64,000 nucleotides of DNA, from positions 67,418,676 through 67,482,675 of the forward strand of contig CM049316.1 in the NCBI GenBank assembly GCA_026874595.1. Direction: 5' to 3'. The notes beneath the pieces were generated by a model. That model searched no databases. It worked only from the letters and a program-made list of their open reading frames with translations, and had not been told where the DNA came from. Source of the stretch: Sipunculus nudus. Taxonomy: Eukaryota > Annelida > Sipuncula > Golfingiida > Sipunculidae. Below are positions 44,354 through 55,500 of the stretch, piece after piece. The first letter of the stretch is position 1. The number at the start of each line of letters is the position of its first letter. A program made the translations under genes and the position numbers.

Positions 44354-45458
44354 ATATTTCCGTATATGATAGATTAACCCTAAATACGTGTACCAATATG
44401 CACGTAAAGGAAGGCAAAGCTGGATAGCCATAATTTCTTATGGTTAATTCCAGAGACCAGTGTTGGTTGACAAATGGTCAGCAGTTGGAAGGGCTCTTGT
44501 TTCTAAACCAATAGCTTACCCGTGTATCTTGATTCTGTAAGATTATAGAATGGAAACCGAAGGTAACATAAACTTATATCAATAGGATGATGCGAAACTG
44601 GCATATTCCAAGAGGGGTGAATTCTAGTTAAGATTAGTTAAGTAAACGAAAAAAGGGCTGATCGTCTCAACAAGTTGGTTATATATGTTCATACTGTAAA
44701 GGTGATACCATTTATTCCATATAAACCCACACGACAACCCAACTGAATGGCTTTTTACATTAATCACGTTATGATAATCATCATATTTGCTGATTGAATT
44801 CGACGGTTTCAGTGACAAAAGGTGTGAAAGATTACAGCTACAATAAATAAAATGTTCACATATTTTGAAAATGGACAGATTATAGGAGGAATCAAGTGTA
44901 AAATAATTTGTATATGAATTTGGCATACCAAACATTCCAAACGTAATTTAAACTGATCACTCTTTATTTTTTTTTAAATGACTCATATATTTTATATTTA
45001 AATATTTAGAATATATGACAATGCTAATGGATGTGGCACACTTGTAGATGTAGCGCAAAAATGTTTACTCATCAAATACTGCGTTTCACAAAAAATGTGA
45101 AGAAAACGCAAAATACAAGCATCTTAAAATTTTACAAAAATTTTAATTTAAATTTTATAGTTCACAAATATAGCATTAAATATAGCATGACCATTGATTC
45201 TGATGTTTTCAGTAGAACTAAATTATATCATAGGGAAGTTTCAGTGTCCTTCATCAAATACATAAAACAATTTTTCAATAATTTTCACTTTTTTAAATTT
45301 TAATTTTAAATTAGAATTATTTTTAAAAAAAACTATACAAATGAATTCATCACGCCAAAGACGTCTCATATTGCCTATGACATGTTAAAAGAGATTTTAA
45401 TTTGAAGTCAGGTATCTTAAATCACAAAATAGGAACTTTATATGCAAATTTTTTATTT
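44354..45458. other. Transposon 3' non-coding region
   Basis: Between the transposase stop and the right TIR. Very AT-rich, with self-complementary ATTTTAATTTAAATTTT words near 45130-45310. No second gene is recognised; the ORFs at 44624-44935 and 45031-45303 lack domains. Confidence 0.55.
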
Positions 45459-45618
45459 GAAAATTTTTCAAATTTCAAACTGCTGTAAAAACTTTTCCCA
45501 AAAGCGGATTTTTTTCGGATTTTGGATATGTAATTCTACACACACTGGTGCTTCAAATGACACCAAAATCAGCTTTCTACCATTTTTTTCCACGTGGAAC
45601 CCTCCAACGACCCGACTA
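45459..45618 (-). repeat. Right TIR of the Academ-like transposon
   Basis: Reverse complement of the left TIR. It ends ...CAACGACCCGACTA at 45618, followed by TTA. Internal blocks TTTCAAACTGCTGTAAAA and ATGACACCAAAATCAG are the complements of the left-arm blocks. Confidence 0.9.
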
Positions 45619-45621
45619 TTA
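45619..45621. repeat. TTA target-site duplication, right
   Basis: TTA follows the right TIR. The right flank reads TTAAGG, so a TTAA site could be suspected, but the left flank is CTTA and only three bases are duplicated. Confidence 0.7.
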
Positions 45622-46131
45622 AGGTAGAATCAAAGGAGAACATGAGGTCTTAACAAAAGATACAATTCATTATTCATGATGTTTGTATATATATCAATGA
45701 TCTACAAATGTACCTCATGTGCTCATGATCGAAAGTTTTTTATAATACCTCCACAGATCCCTCCCTCTCTCTCTCTTTGTGGTTATTGTCCTTTATTTTG
45801 CCTGAAGTCCTTCCATCTTGATGCGGGAAGTGTAGGTAGACATTGACTTTTTGATAAGGCCTGAGACCTCTAAAAGTAGATATATCCTATTAGGAGCATG
45901 AATCAGGGGCAAAAAAAGTTGTTGTTCCATTCGTGTACGTGCGTCAGGTTCCAAGTGGATATATGTTCAGTAAACCTGGACCCAGTTGCGCTAACAATGT
46001 GACATATCAGTTAGAAACAGTACAGTCACAAATTCGTAATACCTATTGTGTGAAATCGTACAGGGTTCTTAAAATTCGACATAAACATTTGAACAAGTGA
46101 CTATGTATGCTTCTATGTTTTATGGTGTATA

Positions 46132-46136
<5 letters not shown>

Positions 46137-46178
<42 letters not shown>
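46137..46178. repeat. (TA)n microsatellite
   Basis: About 20 TA units. Confidence 0.95.
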
Positions 46179-46181
<3 letters not shown>

Positions 46182-46766
46182 CTAAGCAATAAATCAGTAC
46201 TTTCATAATAAATGCTCTATAACTGTAATAAAATATTTTTTATGAAATGTTCGATTTAAATGTTACCTACACAATATCTCTAGGCAGTTTGTATGATTCG
46301 TATTTTAATGAAATGTTGCGTTTAAAAAAAAAATATTTTTTTGGTGAGATTTAAACCAGTGGCCTTTAGAGTGTGTAATATGTACCAGTTTTTTTACAGT
46401 TTTGTGGGTAGTTTTTATTCTCAGATATAGTGTGACGGAAGACTTTTTTCTAATTCACCCTGATGGTGGTTTCAGATTTTCATATGACTGTCCCATTAGA
46501 CTTGACGGGGCATCAACCGCCTGATGATATTTGCTTGTAGCAGACGACAACCCACGCACTAGTTCAAACCGGGAAGTTACTGGTAAAAACTACCTCTGCA
46601 CCTGCCGTTAGGAAGCAGGCTGCCTGCTCTATACATGACGGGAGGCATTAGAGCCAGATTGTCAAAGATGGCGAATTATACGAACACCAATTTTGCGAAC
46701 GTTAGCCCAGATGACCTATAAATTTTTACCTCCGCCAGGTGGCGTGAGGTGTCATGTTTTAGACTC

Positions 46767-46789
46767 GGGGGGGGGGGGGGGGGGGGGGG
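46767..46789. repeat. Poly-G tract
   Basis: Twenty-three consecutive G, the longest homopolymer seen in the window. Confidence 0.95.
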
Positions 46790-47081
46790 AATTTGGTTTG
46801 TCTGTGTGCAATTTTAAGCAAAATTTTCTAAACTGATTTTGCTAGAATGTTTGAGAGGGTTAGAATAACACCTGAGGAATAATCTTTAAATTTTTCTATT
46901 AAGACACCAGTTCTAGTTTTAAAGAGCTAACCAGTAAATTGATTTGTTGAGCCAGTACACTATTTTTCTATGTTGTTGTGTGTATTTCGATTAGGCGTGC
47001 ATTGTGGCCTCGGATCTTATTTTTATTTTCATATTTTTTATACAGCTTGGTTCTAGAATTTACAGGATATAATCTAGAATA

Positions 47082-47986
47082 CAGTGACGTAGAGTCGAGT
47101 CCACACCATACGAGTGCGAGTGCAAGTCCGAGTCTAGGCCACTCGAGTTCAAGTCCATCTTCGAGTCCGAGTCATTTGGAACCCGGGTCCGAGTCCAATA
47201 CAAATATTTAAATAAATTAGGTTAGACACCTTAAATCTGCCCATGATATATCCGAGAGATATAATACTGTTCAATGTTAGTTCTGATAAATTGTTAGACA
47301 AAATTATCCTGTTGGTAAAATATTATATTTATGTGGCAAGATGTTAAGAATACCCGTTGTTTCTAAATGAGGCTGTTAAACATATAAAATTATACTATAC
47401 TATTGAGAGACAAGTAGCAATTTAAATAAAGGGAAACTTGTTCAATAAAATTTATTATGGAACAGATTAAATAGGTTTCTAAGTGTCGATGATTGATTAT
47501 AAATGTTACTTATTTTTTTTTAACTCTGCATGATAGAAATATCATATATTGATCTTTTGTTGTAGGAATATACTATTACGATTTTTTACTGTTTCATTAC
47601 ATATATATGTGTATCTGTATTGTTTTGAAATAAAAGAAAATAAATAAATTTAAAAAGGATATTTGAGATTATCATGCAAATGATAGGTTAAATTGCAAGT
47701 GCCCTTTAATAAAATATTCAATTACGTTTAGCTTCTGATGTAGAGTTAAAAATTGGTATATACAGTTTTATTTGTTGGAATATTCTGTTGGTAATGAACC
47801 CATGCATGTGTCCCATCGTTATGTAGTATGTGAAAGAGATATCTTTAATACTGGAGTCGAAATTGACCTGATTTTTCGAGTCCTTACCCCAATGTCCAGG
47901 TAAAAGTCCGAGTCCAAGGGTTCAGAGTCCGAGTCCGTACAAAAGTGGACTCAGGTCCATATCCGGACTCGAGTCCTACATTACTG
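47082..47986. mobile_element. hAT-like MITE, CTCGGACT family, copy 4 (complete, with TSD)
   Basis: The left end is CAGTGACGTAGAGTCGAGTC and the right end, reverse-complemented, is CAGTAATGTAGGACTCGAGT. CTAGAATA flanks both sides exactly (47074-47081 and 47987-47994), an 8-bp duplication as made by hAT transposases. Both arms contain GAGTCCGAGTC words. The core contains CAATACAAATATTT and ACCTTAAATCTGCCCATGAT shared with copies 1 and 2. With 905 bp and no transposase it is non-autonomous. Confidence 0.9.
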
Positions 47987-47994
47987 CTAGAATA

Positions 47995-48995
47995 CTGTTT
48001 TTATTCTGAACTGGTTCTATACACTCCACTAATACATGTGTTTCATTAAAGGTGCCCATTCATCTACCTTCTGAAAAATAGTTTATGTGATTTCTGGCTT
48101 CCTCTGTGTGTATATTAATGATCTAAGGGTAATTCTGGTTGGGTTGTGAAAAGTTCTTATAACGCCCTCATGAAGGATGTGTGGACTTGTTTTATCAACA
48201 ACATGTTTGTAAATACAGCAATGTTGACAAATGGGAAAAATGTTTAACCTAAGGTTGGAGGTTGCATATATGCGGAGGCAGAAAGGTCACTTATTGCAAA
48301 ATGCCATTTGGAAAGCTCTGGTTTATCTGACTTGCTGTCAGATGCCCTATTTAATTTGTTTTGATTATTTTGGCGGGCCCCCACATATTATAAACACATA
48401 GATATAAACAAAACAAGCAGACCATGTGTCATGATATACATGTTTTCTGGCCTTTTTTTTATAAAAGCTCCAAGGGATTACCTTCAGTTTATAAAAGTCA
48501 GATAGGTGATTGGGCCCCTTTAATTTTACACTATTGTTCACGGATGTGACAAATGTGGTTTTAAGTATGTAAAAAACAATAAATCTTAATATTCATTTCA
48601 AGGCACGAGACATATTTTCCAGTAAAAAGGTTTATGAAAGTTAAAGGTGAGTCAGGTTTGGATTCGAACATAAGCTGTCCTGACTTAATAGGTATTTATT
48701 TTATGGGGATCATTACCGCGCTTACTCTTCCGCAATTTTCGCTGTATATCAGCATCACAGAAACATAATCATCATGATATCCATAAAATAATATCCTTAT
48801 AGACTTATATGAAATAAAAAAGTATGTGTACAGTGACATTCAACAAACCGCGGCTTTGTGTCGGCCATCCTTTTATATTTTCGATCTCGTTATACCTAGT
48901 TAATATCAGGAACTAAATGTTAACATACAGTGAGCTTAACTAAAACACGTATTGGTTATACACCCAGTGAAATTTTATGCATGTTAGAATTGTAA
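47995..48995. other. Intergenic, no gene seen
   Basis: No long ORFs, no element ends, AT-rich. Confidence 0.55.
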
Positions 48996-49317
48996 GTATG
49001 TACATCTGCAGAATTCCATTCCGGTGTAATACGTGACAGCAGCTTACATGCAATAACCCTGGCGTTAACTAGGCTCCGTGTAACACTTCTGCGGGTCCTG
49101 TGTATATGTCATACCCATTGCTGTTTCATAACACCGAGGAACCCCCGAAAGGCGCACTCATTTGTAAGTTAAACACAACTGTAGGGCACAGTCTCCTCAT
49201 TATAACACTTCAGAACACTTACCCTGGGTGGGGTCGACCGCGAAAATTCCCACCGTTAAAGCTGAGAGTCGAACTCTCGATCTCCCTTCGCTCTATCCCT
49301 TGACCACTGAAGCGTTT
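48996..49317 (-). mobile_element. tRNA-derived SINE, family S1, copy 4
   Basis: On the minus strand CGCTTCAGTGGTCAAGGGAT then AGAGCG forms the tRNA-like A-box region and GAGAGTTCGACTCTCAGC the B box. The shared body follows: GGTCGACCCCACCCAGGGTA, TTTACAAATGAGTGCGCCTT and TCGGGGGTTCCTCGGTG. The 3' block ACCGGAATGGAATTCTGCAG then ATGTACATAC is identical in position to copy 3. A poly-G tract directly abuts the 5' end. Confidence 0.88.
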
Positions 49318-49333
49318 GGGGGGGGGGGGGGGG
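49317..49333. repeat. Poly-G tract
   Basis: About 17 G at the 5' edge of SINE copy 4. Confidence 0.95.
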
Positions 49334-50086
49334 TTATTTGAATTCTTTAGACGGGAGCTATCGTCAGAGGAGCAATACAAGAGGTAAACAACCGGAGAGT
49401 TTCCAAGACGTCCCCTCCCACACTCAATTTTGCTGCTGTTGAGAATAATGTTTTGGAAAGGGCACTTAAAGATGTCTCGAAAGAGAAAACGTGCTTTAAT
49501 TACGTGGAACGCAGACGGAATAATTTTAAGAATGGCCAATGATTTTTTTTTCTCTTTCTGAATTTCCTGCTTTGATAGCCGCCATCTTGTTTCTTTATCG
49601 GTATCGTAATCAAGAATCATATTCTTGAAGGAACTTGATGATTAATTAAAAAAAGTATGTTTATTAATTATGATTATCATGTTAGTAGTAATGTTTGAAT
49701 TGCCGTGCTAGTCCGTATATATGAGTAAGTGAAGTAGATATATGATACCTTAATGAAGACTAGCTAAAGAGGGACAATGAATTACAATTTCCCCGAGTTC
49801 CCATAAAAGTTAATAAAACTCTGGAAATGCGTAATCGTACGATTATCTTGACAACCCCGCCATTGCACCTGTTTTCACGTGTTGGACTACACGCTTCAGT
49901 AACATTGGTTGCAAGACTAAAACGGTGCATGAAGCGGTCTCCCCGTCGCCGTGCGTCATAACAGAAAATATTCCTTTGAATCAAAATTATATGAAGGTCA
50001 TCCAGTTTTCCTTTGAAAATTGTTTCCTAGGTGTTACCCAATGTCTATACAAAATGTCATTAAAATCTCTTTATAATTTTTCGCGT
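49334..50086. other. Intergenic, no gene seen
   Basis: The ORFs at 49219-49620 and 49760-49984 (minus) are partly SINE or have no recognised domain. Confidence 0.5.
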
Positions 50087-51330
50087 AAAATAATAATAAT
50101 ATACAATATTTCTAAAGCGCCCTATTCATATTCTAAAACATGCGCTGTACAATACATAAAATGTATCTACTAAGAACATACAATACTAAAAGAAGATATA
50201 CAATCAATTTTAAAAAAAAATCTTGTTTAAAAGGATACGTCCCTAAATATTTCATTAAAACGAAAAAAATGAGAGTTCATCACTGGTGTGACTAGAAAAT
50301 CCATTCAATAGTAAGTGAGCTGCACTTCTAAAGGATTTGTTTGCAAATGTAAGCGTCCTTGACTTTGGAACTTTTAACTGTACACAAGAGGCTGATCTTA
50401 GAGCTCGTGCTGGTTGGTGCCGCTCGACTAGTTCACCGATATACGCTGGTGTAAGTGCATGTAATGATTTATAAGTATATAATGTGACATTATATTAATT
50501 GCAACATATTTTTCACGGGTAGCCAACGAAGCCCAAGAAAGACAGGCGTTATGTGATCTCGCTGTTTGGTTTACTGTGAAAGTCGGGCTGCTGTATTTTG
50601 CATGCGCTTGAGCTGTCAGTTAAATATTTTGGTATTCCATATTACAGAATATTTGCATAAACAAGTCTAGAAATGACCATTGATTGAACTATAGTTCTGT
50701 AAGCATAAGTCTTTATTTCCCCATAAATAAGTATTATCTTCAAGTACACCCAAATTATCATCATGACTAGATGAAACAAATGTAACATTTTCAATAGATA
50801 TGTTGTAGTCCATTGAAGAAAGAACCTTAATTTTCGGGTGAAAAAAAAATAAATTCAATTTTTTCCTGATATAGCATCAGCATATTGGAACTCAATCTGC
50901 TGTTTACTTCTGAACCACTAGCATAAATTTTGGGTTCTATTAAACCCCAGTCGACCTTTAGTTTGATGACTATATTTGCCTGGGTGTCATCAACGTAAAT
51001 ATGGCGGTGCATATCAAGCTTTTGGATTATATATTCGACTGTCTTTGTGTACATGCAGTATAACTTAGGCCCAAGCACTGACCCCTGAGGCACGCCAAAA
51101 TGTAAGGTTGAGTCACTGGAAATTGTGCTATCAATGGCCACACATTGCGCTATGTTAACTTAATATGATTGTAACCACTTCAAGTCACAGGATCTTATGA
51201 GTATTGTAAAAACTGAAGTAAGATAATGTGATCTAAAGTATCAAATGCTGCCGATAGGTCAAGTAATATCAGTAAAGCCACGGAACCCCAATCTAATGCC
51301 TCAATTATGGGTAAAGACAAACGAAGCAAC
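50087..51330 (-). mobile_element. LINE 3' fragment (L2/Rex1/CR1-like non-LTR retrotransposon)
   Basis: Minus-strand reverse-transcriptase motifs appear in order: LLILLDLSAAFDTLDH (near 51285-51225, motif A), GVPQGSVLGP (about 51097-51068, motif B), and IYVDDTQ (about 51003-50980, motif C, with YVDD in place of the usual YADD). Further down, TPAYIGELVERHQPARALRS (near 50450-50390) is the C-terminal region typical of these LINEs. It ends with GGGCGCTTTAGAAATATTGT and a (TTA)n-type tail at 50089-50110. Several frameshifts separate the motifs. The element is 5'-truncated and dead. Confidence 0.88.
50827..51141 (-). pseudogene. Reverse transcriptase fragment, motifs B and C
   Basis: The only longer open part of the LINE: GVPQGSVLGPKLYCMYTKTV, then HRHIYVDDTQANIVI. 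Motif A lies upstream in another frame (51285-51225) with stops between. The fragment lacks the endonuclease and the N-terminal RT. Confidence 0.85.
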
Positions 51331-52053
51331 GAACCAAGAGGAACGCATAATACCTTCCTAGCGAGGGTATAAACACGGAAGTTAAACGTAAAAAATAAAA
51401 GTATTTTTTGGTGGATTAGATCGGGGTGATCTGAAAAGGCTCTCAGCAGACTGGGCTTTCATTTTTGCTCTCGTGAATATTATTTAGCAAATTTAAACAA
51501 TTCATGTCACGAAAACTCACAAAAAAATGTCGGCTTCCAGTAAAATCTCGCCCGCTTCTGTTACCTTTAAGTGCCAAGATAATAATACTGGGGTCATGAA
51601 ACTAGAATAATAAACTTATCAACTCTTATTTGAAATATATATATATATATATATATATGCATATGTGAAGATGCAAAACCAAAATTGAAAGAAGCAATGA
51701 ACTGCATAAGAATTATTTTTAAAATTGAATAAAACATAATGAAGCTCCCTAAACGTGCAGAAAAATGTAGTTTTTTTCCTTTGACCGAGGCATGTGTAGT
51801 AATATGGAAACAAACTCGGAAGCTTAAACTTCAGCAGATATGATCATAAGGCAGGTTAGGTGTGAAAACACAAATGTATAAAAGTCAGGTAGTATTGAGT
51901 AGGTGGTCCAGTTGAACAGGTGCTCTTCCAGAGTGGTTCTACTGGAGATAGATGTCCGGGTATATATATAATCACTTTGACATCAGTTTGTATGTATGTA
52001 TACATGTATGTGTTCATGTATGTATTTATGTATATAATAAAAAAGAGACTTCA

Positions 52054-52124
<71 letters not shown>

Positions 52125-52167
52125 GCTACTGCCATTAAATCTATTATTTAACTTCTTTTGTCAGATT
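51331..52167. other. Intergenic with microsatellites
   Basis: Contains TA repeats at 51634-51660 and a CT/TA microsatellite at 52054-52121. No gene is recognised. Confidence 0.55.
52054..52121. repeat. (CT)n(TA)n microsatellite
   Basis: CT run directly joined to a TA run. ORFs crossing it are artefacts. Confidence 0.95.
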
Positions 52168-52345
52168 GTGTTACGAATCCAAATTGCTCAGGGGAAAATA
52201 CTGCACCGATCCGAGATTCGAACCCTGTCGGTGGCGCACATGTCCGGCGTTCCAACCGCTTCGCTAGAAAAGCAAGCTTCACTTGCGAGACAGTTTGGTC
52301 CGCTTTTATGTCACCCCGTAACACACCCCCTCTTAAGAGAGTTCT
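52168..52345 (-). repeat. tRNA-like repeat unit 1 of a tandem pair
   Basis: On the minus strand TAGCGAAGCGGTTGGAACGC fits an RNA polymerase III A box and GACAGGGTTCGAATCTCGG a near-perfect B box, about 35 bp apart as in tRNAs with a compact body. The flanks TGTGTTACGAATCC and AAGCTTGCTTTTC are shared with unit 2. It may be a SINE head or a degraded tRNA cluster. Acceptor-stem pairing is not convincing. Confidence 0.65.
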
Positions 52346-52442
52346 GCTACCAGAACAAGACTAATTATCCCAGGAGTCACACTTTGGTTAGCTTATTCCC
52401 TGGGCCACAAAATTTACCTTCACGTTGGACGAGTCCCCACTT

Positions 52443-52590
52443 GTTACGAAGACGAATTGTTCAGAGGAAAATATTGGGCCAATCCGGGATTCGAACCCAT
52501 GTAGGTGGCGCGCATATCCGACGTTCCAACAGCTTCGCTAGAAAGCAAGCTTCACAAGCGAGACAGTTCGGTCCGCTTTTATGTCACCAT
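52443..52590 (-). repeat. tRNA-like repeat unit 2 of a tandem pair
   Basis: Same layout as unit 1: TAGCGAAGCTGTTGGAACGT (A box) and CATGGGTTCGAATCCCGG (perfect B box GGTTCGAATCC). The flanks TTGTTACGAAGACGAATTGT and AAGCTTGCTTTC match unit 1. The two units are about 275 bp apart with the spacer sequence differing. Confidence 0.65.
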
Positions 52591-52599
52591 GTGGCAACT

Positions 52600-55500
52600 G
52601 GATCTCTCAACCGGTGCTGCCTAATTTCTGATTCCGACTGTGAGTGTGGTTTCTAGTGAATTTAAAGTTTCGTGGAAGAGGAAAAAAACGGAAGTACCAC
52701 TAGCGATAACAAACGATAATAACAGTAGATTGTCTGTCTGTAGCACAATCTATGGTTTATGCCAAGTGTATACTCGTGGGTTTTTCAATTCTCTTGTTTA
52801 CAATGCACTAAAATTATATCACATGGCTATATTTAGAGGTAGATCTCGTTAGTTATATATATTTTTCTAACTACTCCTTATTTCGGCCTACGTTCATGCA
52901 TGCAAGACATATTTTCCATGTTCCAACATTTTCCCGTGTTCTAGATCGGTTTGTCACTTGTTCAGTTTTTCGTGTATACTAACATAACGCATGCGCTGCC
53001 TCGTTTTCGATTTATTAATGATCTTCGTCCGTTTTCCAGCTCAATTGGTAATCCCTCTGATGTCAGACATCTTCTTGATGTATGACCCCGAGTCACGCTA
53101 TACACATTCCTGTATGAGAATTAATCGCTAACTTCGATGTAAGGTCCTTATGCCTAAGTATAGGTATTTCTTAAACCAAGGGCCAGCGCAATCCGACAAG
53201 TCTTTTTAAACCATGAGATCAGACAGATATAAAGGTCTTCCATATAATACCTTCACGTCATGAAACCAGGTCTTGCGTTTGCGTGGCACAAAAAGCATGT
53301 CTGTATATTATACTTGAGGGTGATGGTACTCGACCGCTGTCATGTAACTCCTCCAACGCCTTCAAAATGCATGGTTTCTGTCTTGAACTGTCGTGTATAA
53401 TGCCAGGTGTTTTCTAAGTTGGGCAATTTTCCATATTTCCCCATAAACCCTGATAAATGTAATTTTTGTTTTCGCAAAGGGGCTGCCACAGCGCGATATA
53501 TCAATAACTAGACGAATTTTTCGGCCCTTGTTTACTCGGACCGCCAGTAAACTCAGCCCATGTGAACTCGACCCGTACAGAAGGGTTCCCCCAAAACGTG
53601 GTCTCACCTACAGACCAATAGGAACACAAAGAAGGTGTTATATTCCATTACAGTATACCTCCGTTCATTTGCCATCCGCTCTATCTCCAATTTCACTTAT
53701 CGTACACTATATAAAAATACTTAACAAAGCCTTCGATAATTTAGGTTTTTATATGCACGAGGCTTGGAATAATCCAGAATTATTTTAAAAACACGCCAAT
53801 TCTCTTTTTTGGTGTTCTCGACATTTTCCAGGTTTCATAGCGATCTCAGCATAATCCAATATGATATTCACAGTTGTATATTTAATTACATTTATCTTTT
53901 CTCCATAAAAAAAGTATCATACCGATTGATTTAATTTATTCTTGATTATATAATTCACAATATCACAGTATGAAAATATCAAATGGTACTGCTACTTTAA
54001 ACGTTAACCCCTAGATATAGCACGGCAATGGTCTGTAGCCCCGACCAGTGGGGCATACAGGCTAAGCATACTCTAAGAAATTGGAATTGCAAGGCATGAC
54101 GTAACAATTTCATATTGATGCTTTATTTCTTTGGCCAATCTTAAGAGAGAGATAACGTATAAAAAAATCATTTGATTTTCCCCAGAAGATTTTTTTAGAT
54201 AATCTTACTGGCGTTATCGTACTCTTTATCATAAATATCAAATGACACATAGAAAGGTTTATAAAGAATAGTATAATACTTCTGTGTTAATTTTACGTAT
54301 TTAAAAATTCGGATCATAGTCATAGATAATAGTATCGCATATCCTGTATCGACTGTTACATCGAAACATCGGGCCTGCATAGTTTTAATGTATGTTTTTG
54401 TTTACAAAATAGATCAATGACCTTTGGGTGACACATTGGGCCTTCTAGATTTCATGTATTATATAATACAATATAAATAACTCAGAAGTCAATACTCTGT
54501 TGTTAATATAAAACAGCAAATTTCTGGGGTTAAATCTGGATTTCATCGTTTTGCATTTTGAACTTTTGGAACGTTTCGAACCTCTGCGTCATGAAAACAC
54601 AAATAACTGGAAATCGGCATTATTAGAAACTCATTTTTGGTCAATATATCCAAGTTCATTAGTGCATAAGTTATTTTGAGTATTCTTTAATGATGTTCTT
54701 TTATCCGGATCATGTGCAAGATGCACAAAAAATCTAAAATTTTCTTCATTGACCATTTCCGAAATTCTCTGAAATTTTATATTCATGATATTCCGCTCAT
54801 GATTGCGTGAGGTAAGTTGTGAACAAACATAACCTCCTAGGAAATTAGGTCCACCAGACATATGATGAAATATATAACTCCTTTAGCCCATTTAAGGTCA
54901 AGTTAAAGCAAATAAAATCATCCAATAATTCCGTGTCTCCTAAACATGCTGGCGGTGACTTTTTCAGAGGAAATGTAATTAAACAGACAAACGATGACTC
55001 TGCTTCAAAATATCGATAAATAAATTTAATAAACTTTTCTATTTTCAAGACACCAGGTGCCGCCTTTTACAAAATTTATAAGAATCGACCCTTGACGCTT
55101 TACCGCACCTTTAATGCAGAATTACAGAGAGACAGAACAAACACTGGTTAATATAACTTGCGTCGTCTAAGGTGAGATTTACCTGAGATAACACTAAATA
55201 CTTTGACCATGTCTAGAATGTTCCATAATATCCAAACTCTGTCCACGTTCTTACGCGTGGTCCGCGTTCTCATCCGTTTGAATGTTTTTAATGCGTTTTT
55301 ATGCGATTTTGTCAGACGTTTTTACATGATTCCACAACGCGAACAAAACGCGCGGCAAAAACACAAGGGCCGCTATTTAAAAAAAATATACCGTTGAGGT
55401 GAAGACTAGTATATAACATCGTCTCACAAGACATTCGAGCAGGTATCGCACGACTCCACGTCATTATCTAGAACTTGTTGTGTCAGTTGGTTTTACTTCT

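Larger units (their letters stand above)
38791..45618 (+). mobile_element. Academ-like DNA transposon (decayed, both ends present)
   Basis: The 6,828-bp element is bounded by imperfect inverted repeats of about 160 bp that begin TAGTCGGGTCGTTG, with a TTA duplication on each side. It carries a single plus-strand coding region (about 39734-44353) with, in order, a Cys/His zinc finger, a large transposase-like core, a FEN/XPG-like nuclease module and a Cys-rich tail. Academ transposons are known to pair a transposase with an XPG-type nuclease and a Cys-rich finger and to make 3-4-bp duplications. I assign it to that superfamily from recall of its architecture. Multiple frameshifts and stops show it is inactive. 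No helicase is present, unlike the helicase-bearing branch. A 3' AATAAA (44349-44354) overlaps the stop. Confidence 0.8.
45622..47081. other. Intergenic with low-complexity and degenerate repeat
   Basis: Contains a TA microsatellite (46137-46178), a poly-G tract (46767-46789) and, around 46725-46870, ACCTCCGCCAGGTGGCGTGA followed after the G-tract by TTGGTTTGTCTGTGTGC. The latter resembles a common invertebrate interspersed repeat. No gene is recognised. Confidence 0.45.

Noticed and set aside
45619..45624. TTAAGG at the right end, suggesting a piggyBac TTAA target
   Set aside because: The left flank is CTTA, so only TTA is duplicated, and the encoded protein is not a piggyBac transposase.
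51952..52656. 234-codon ORF
   Set aside because: Runs through a CT/TA microsatellite and the tandem tRNA-like units; composition explained by the repeats.
53040..53110. tRNA-like AGCTCAATTGGTAATCC
   Set aside because: No B box at the right spacing and no cloverleaf.
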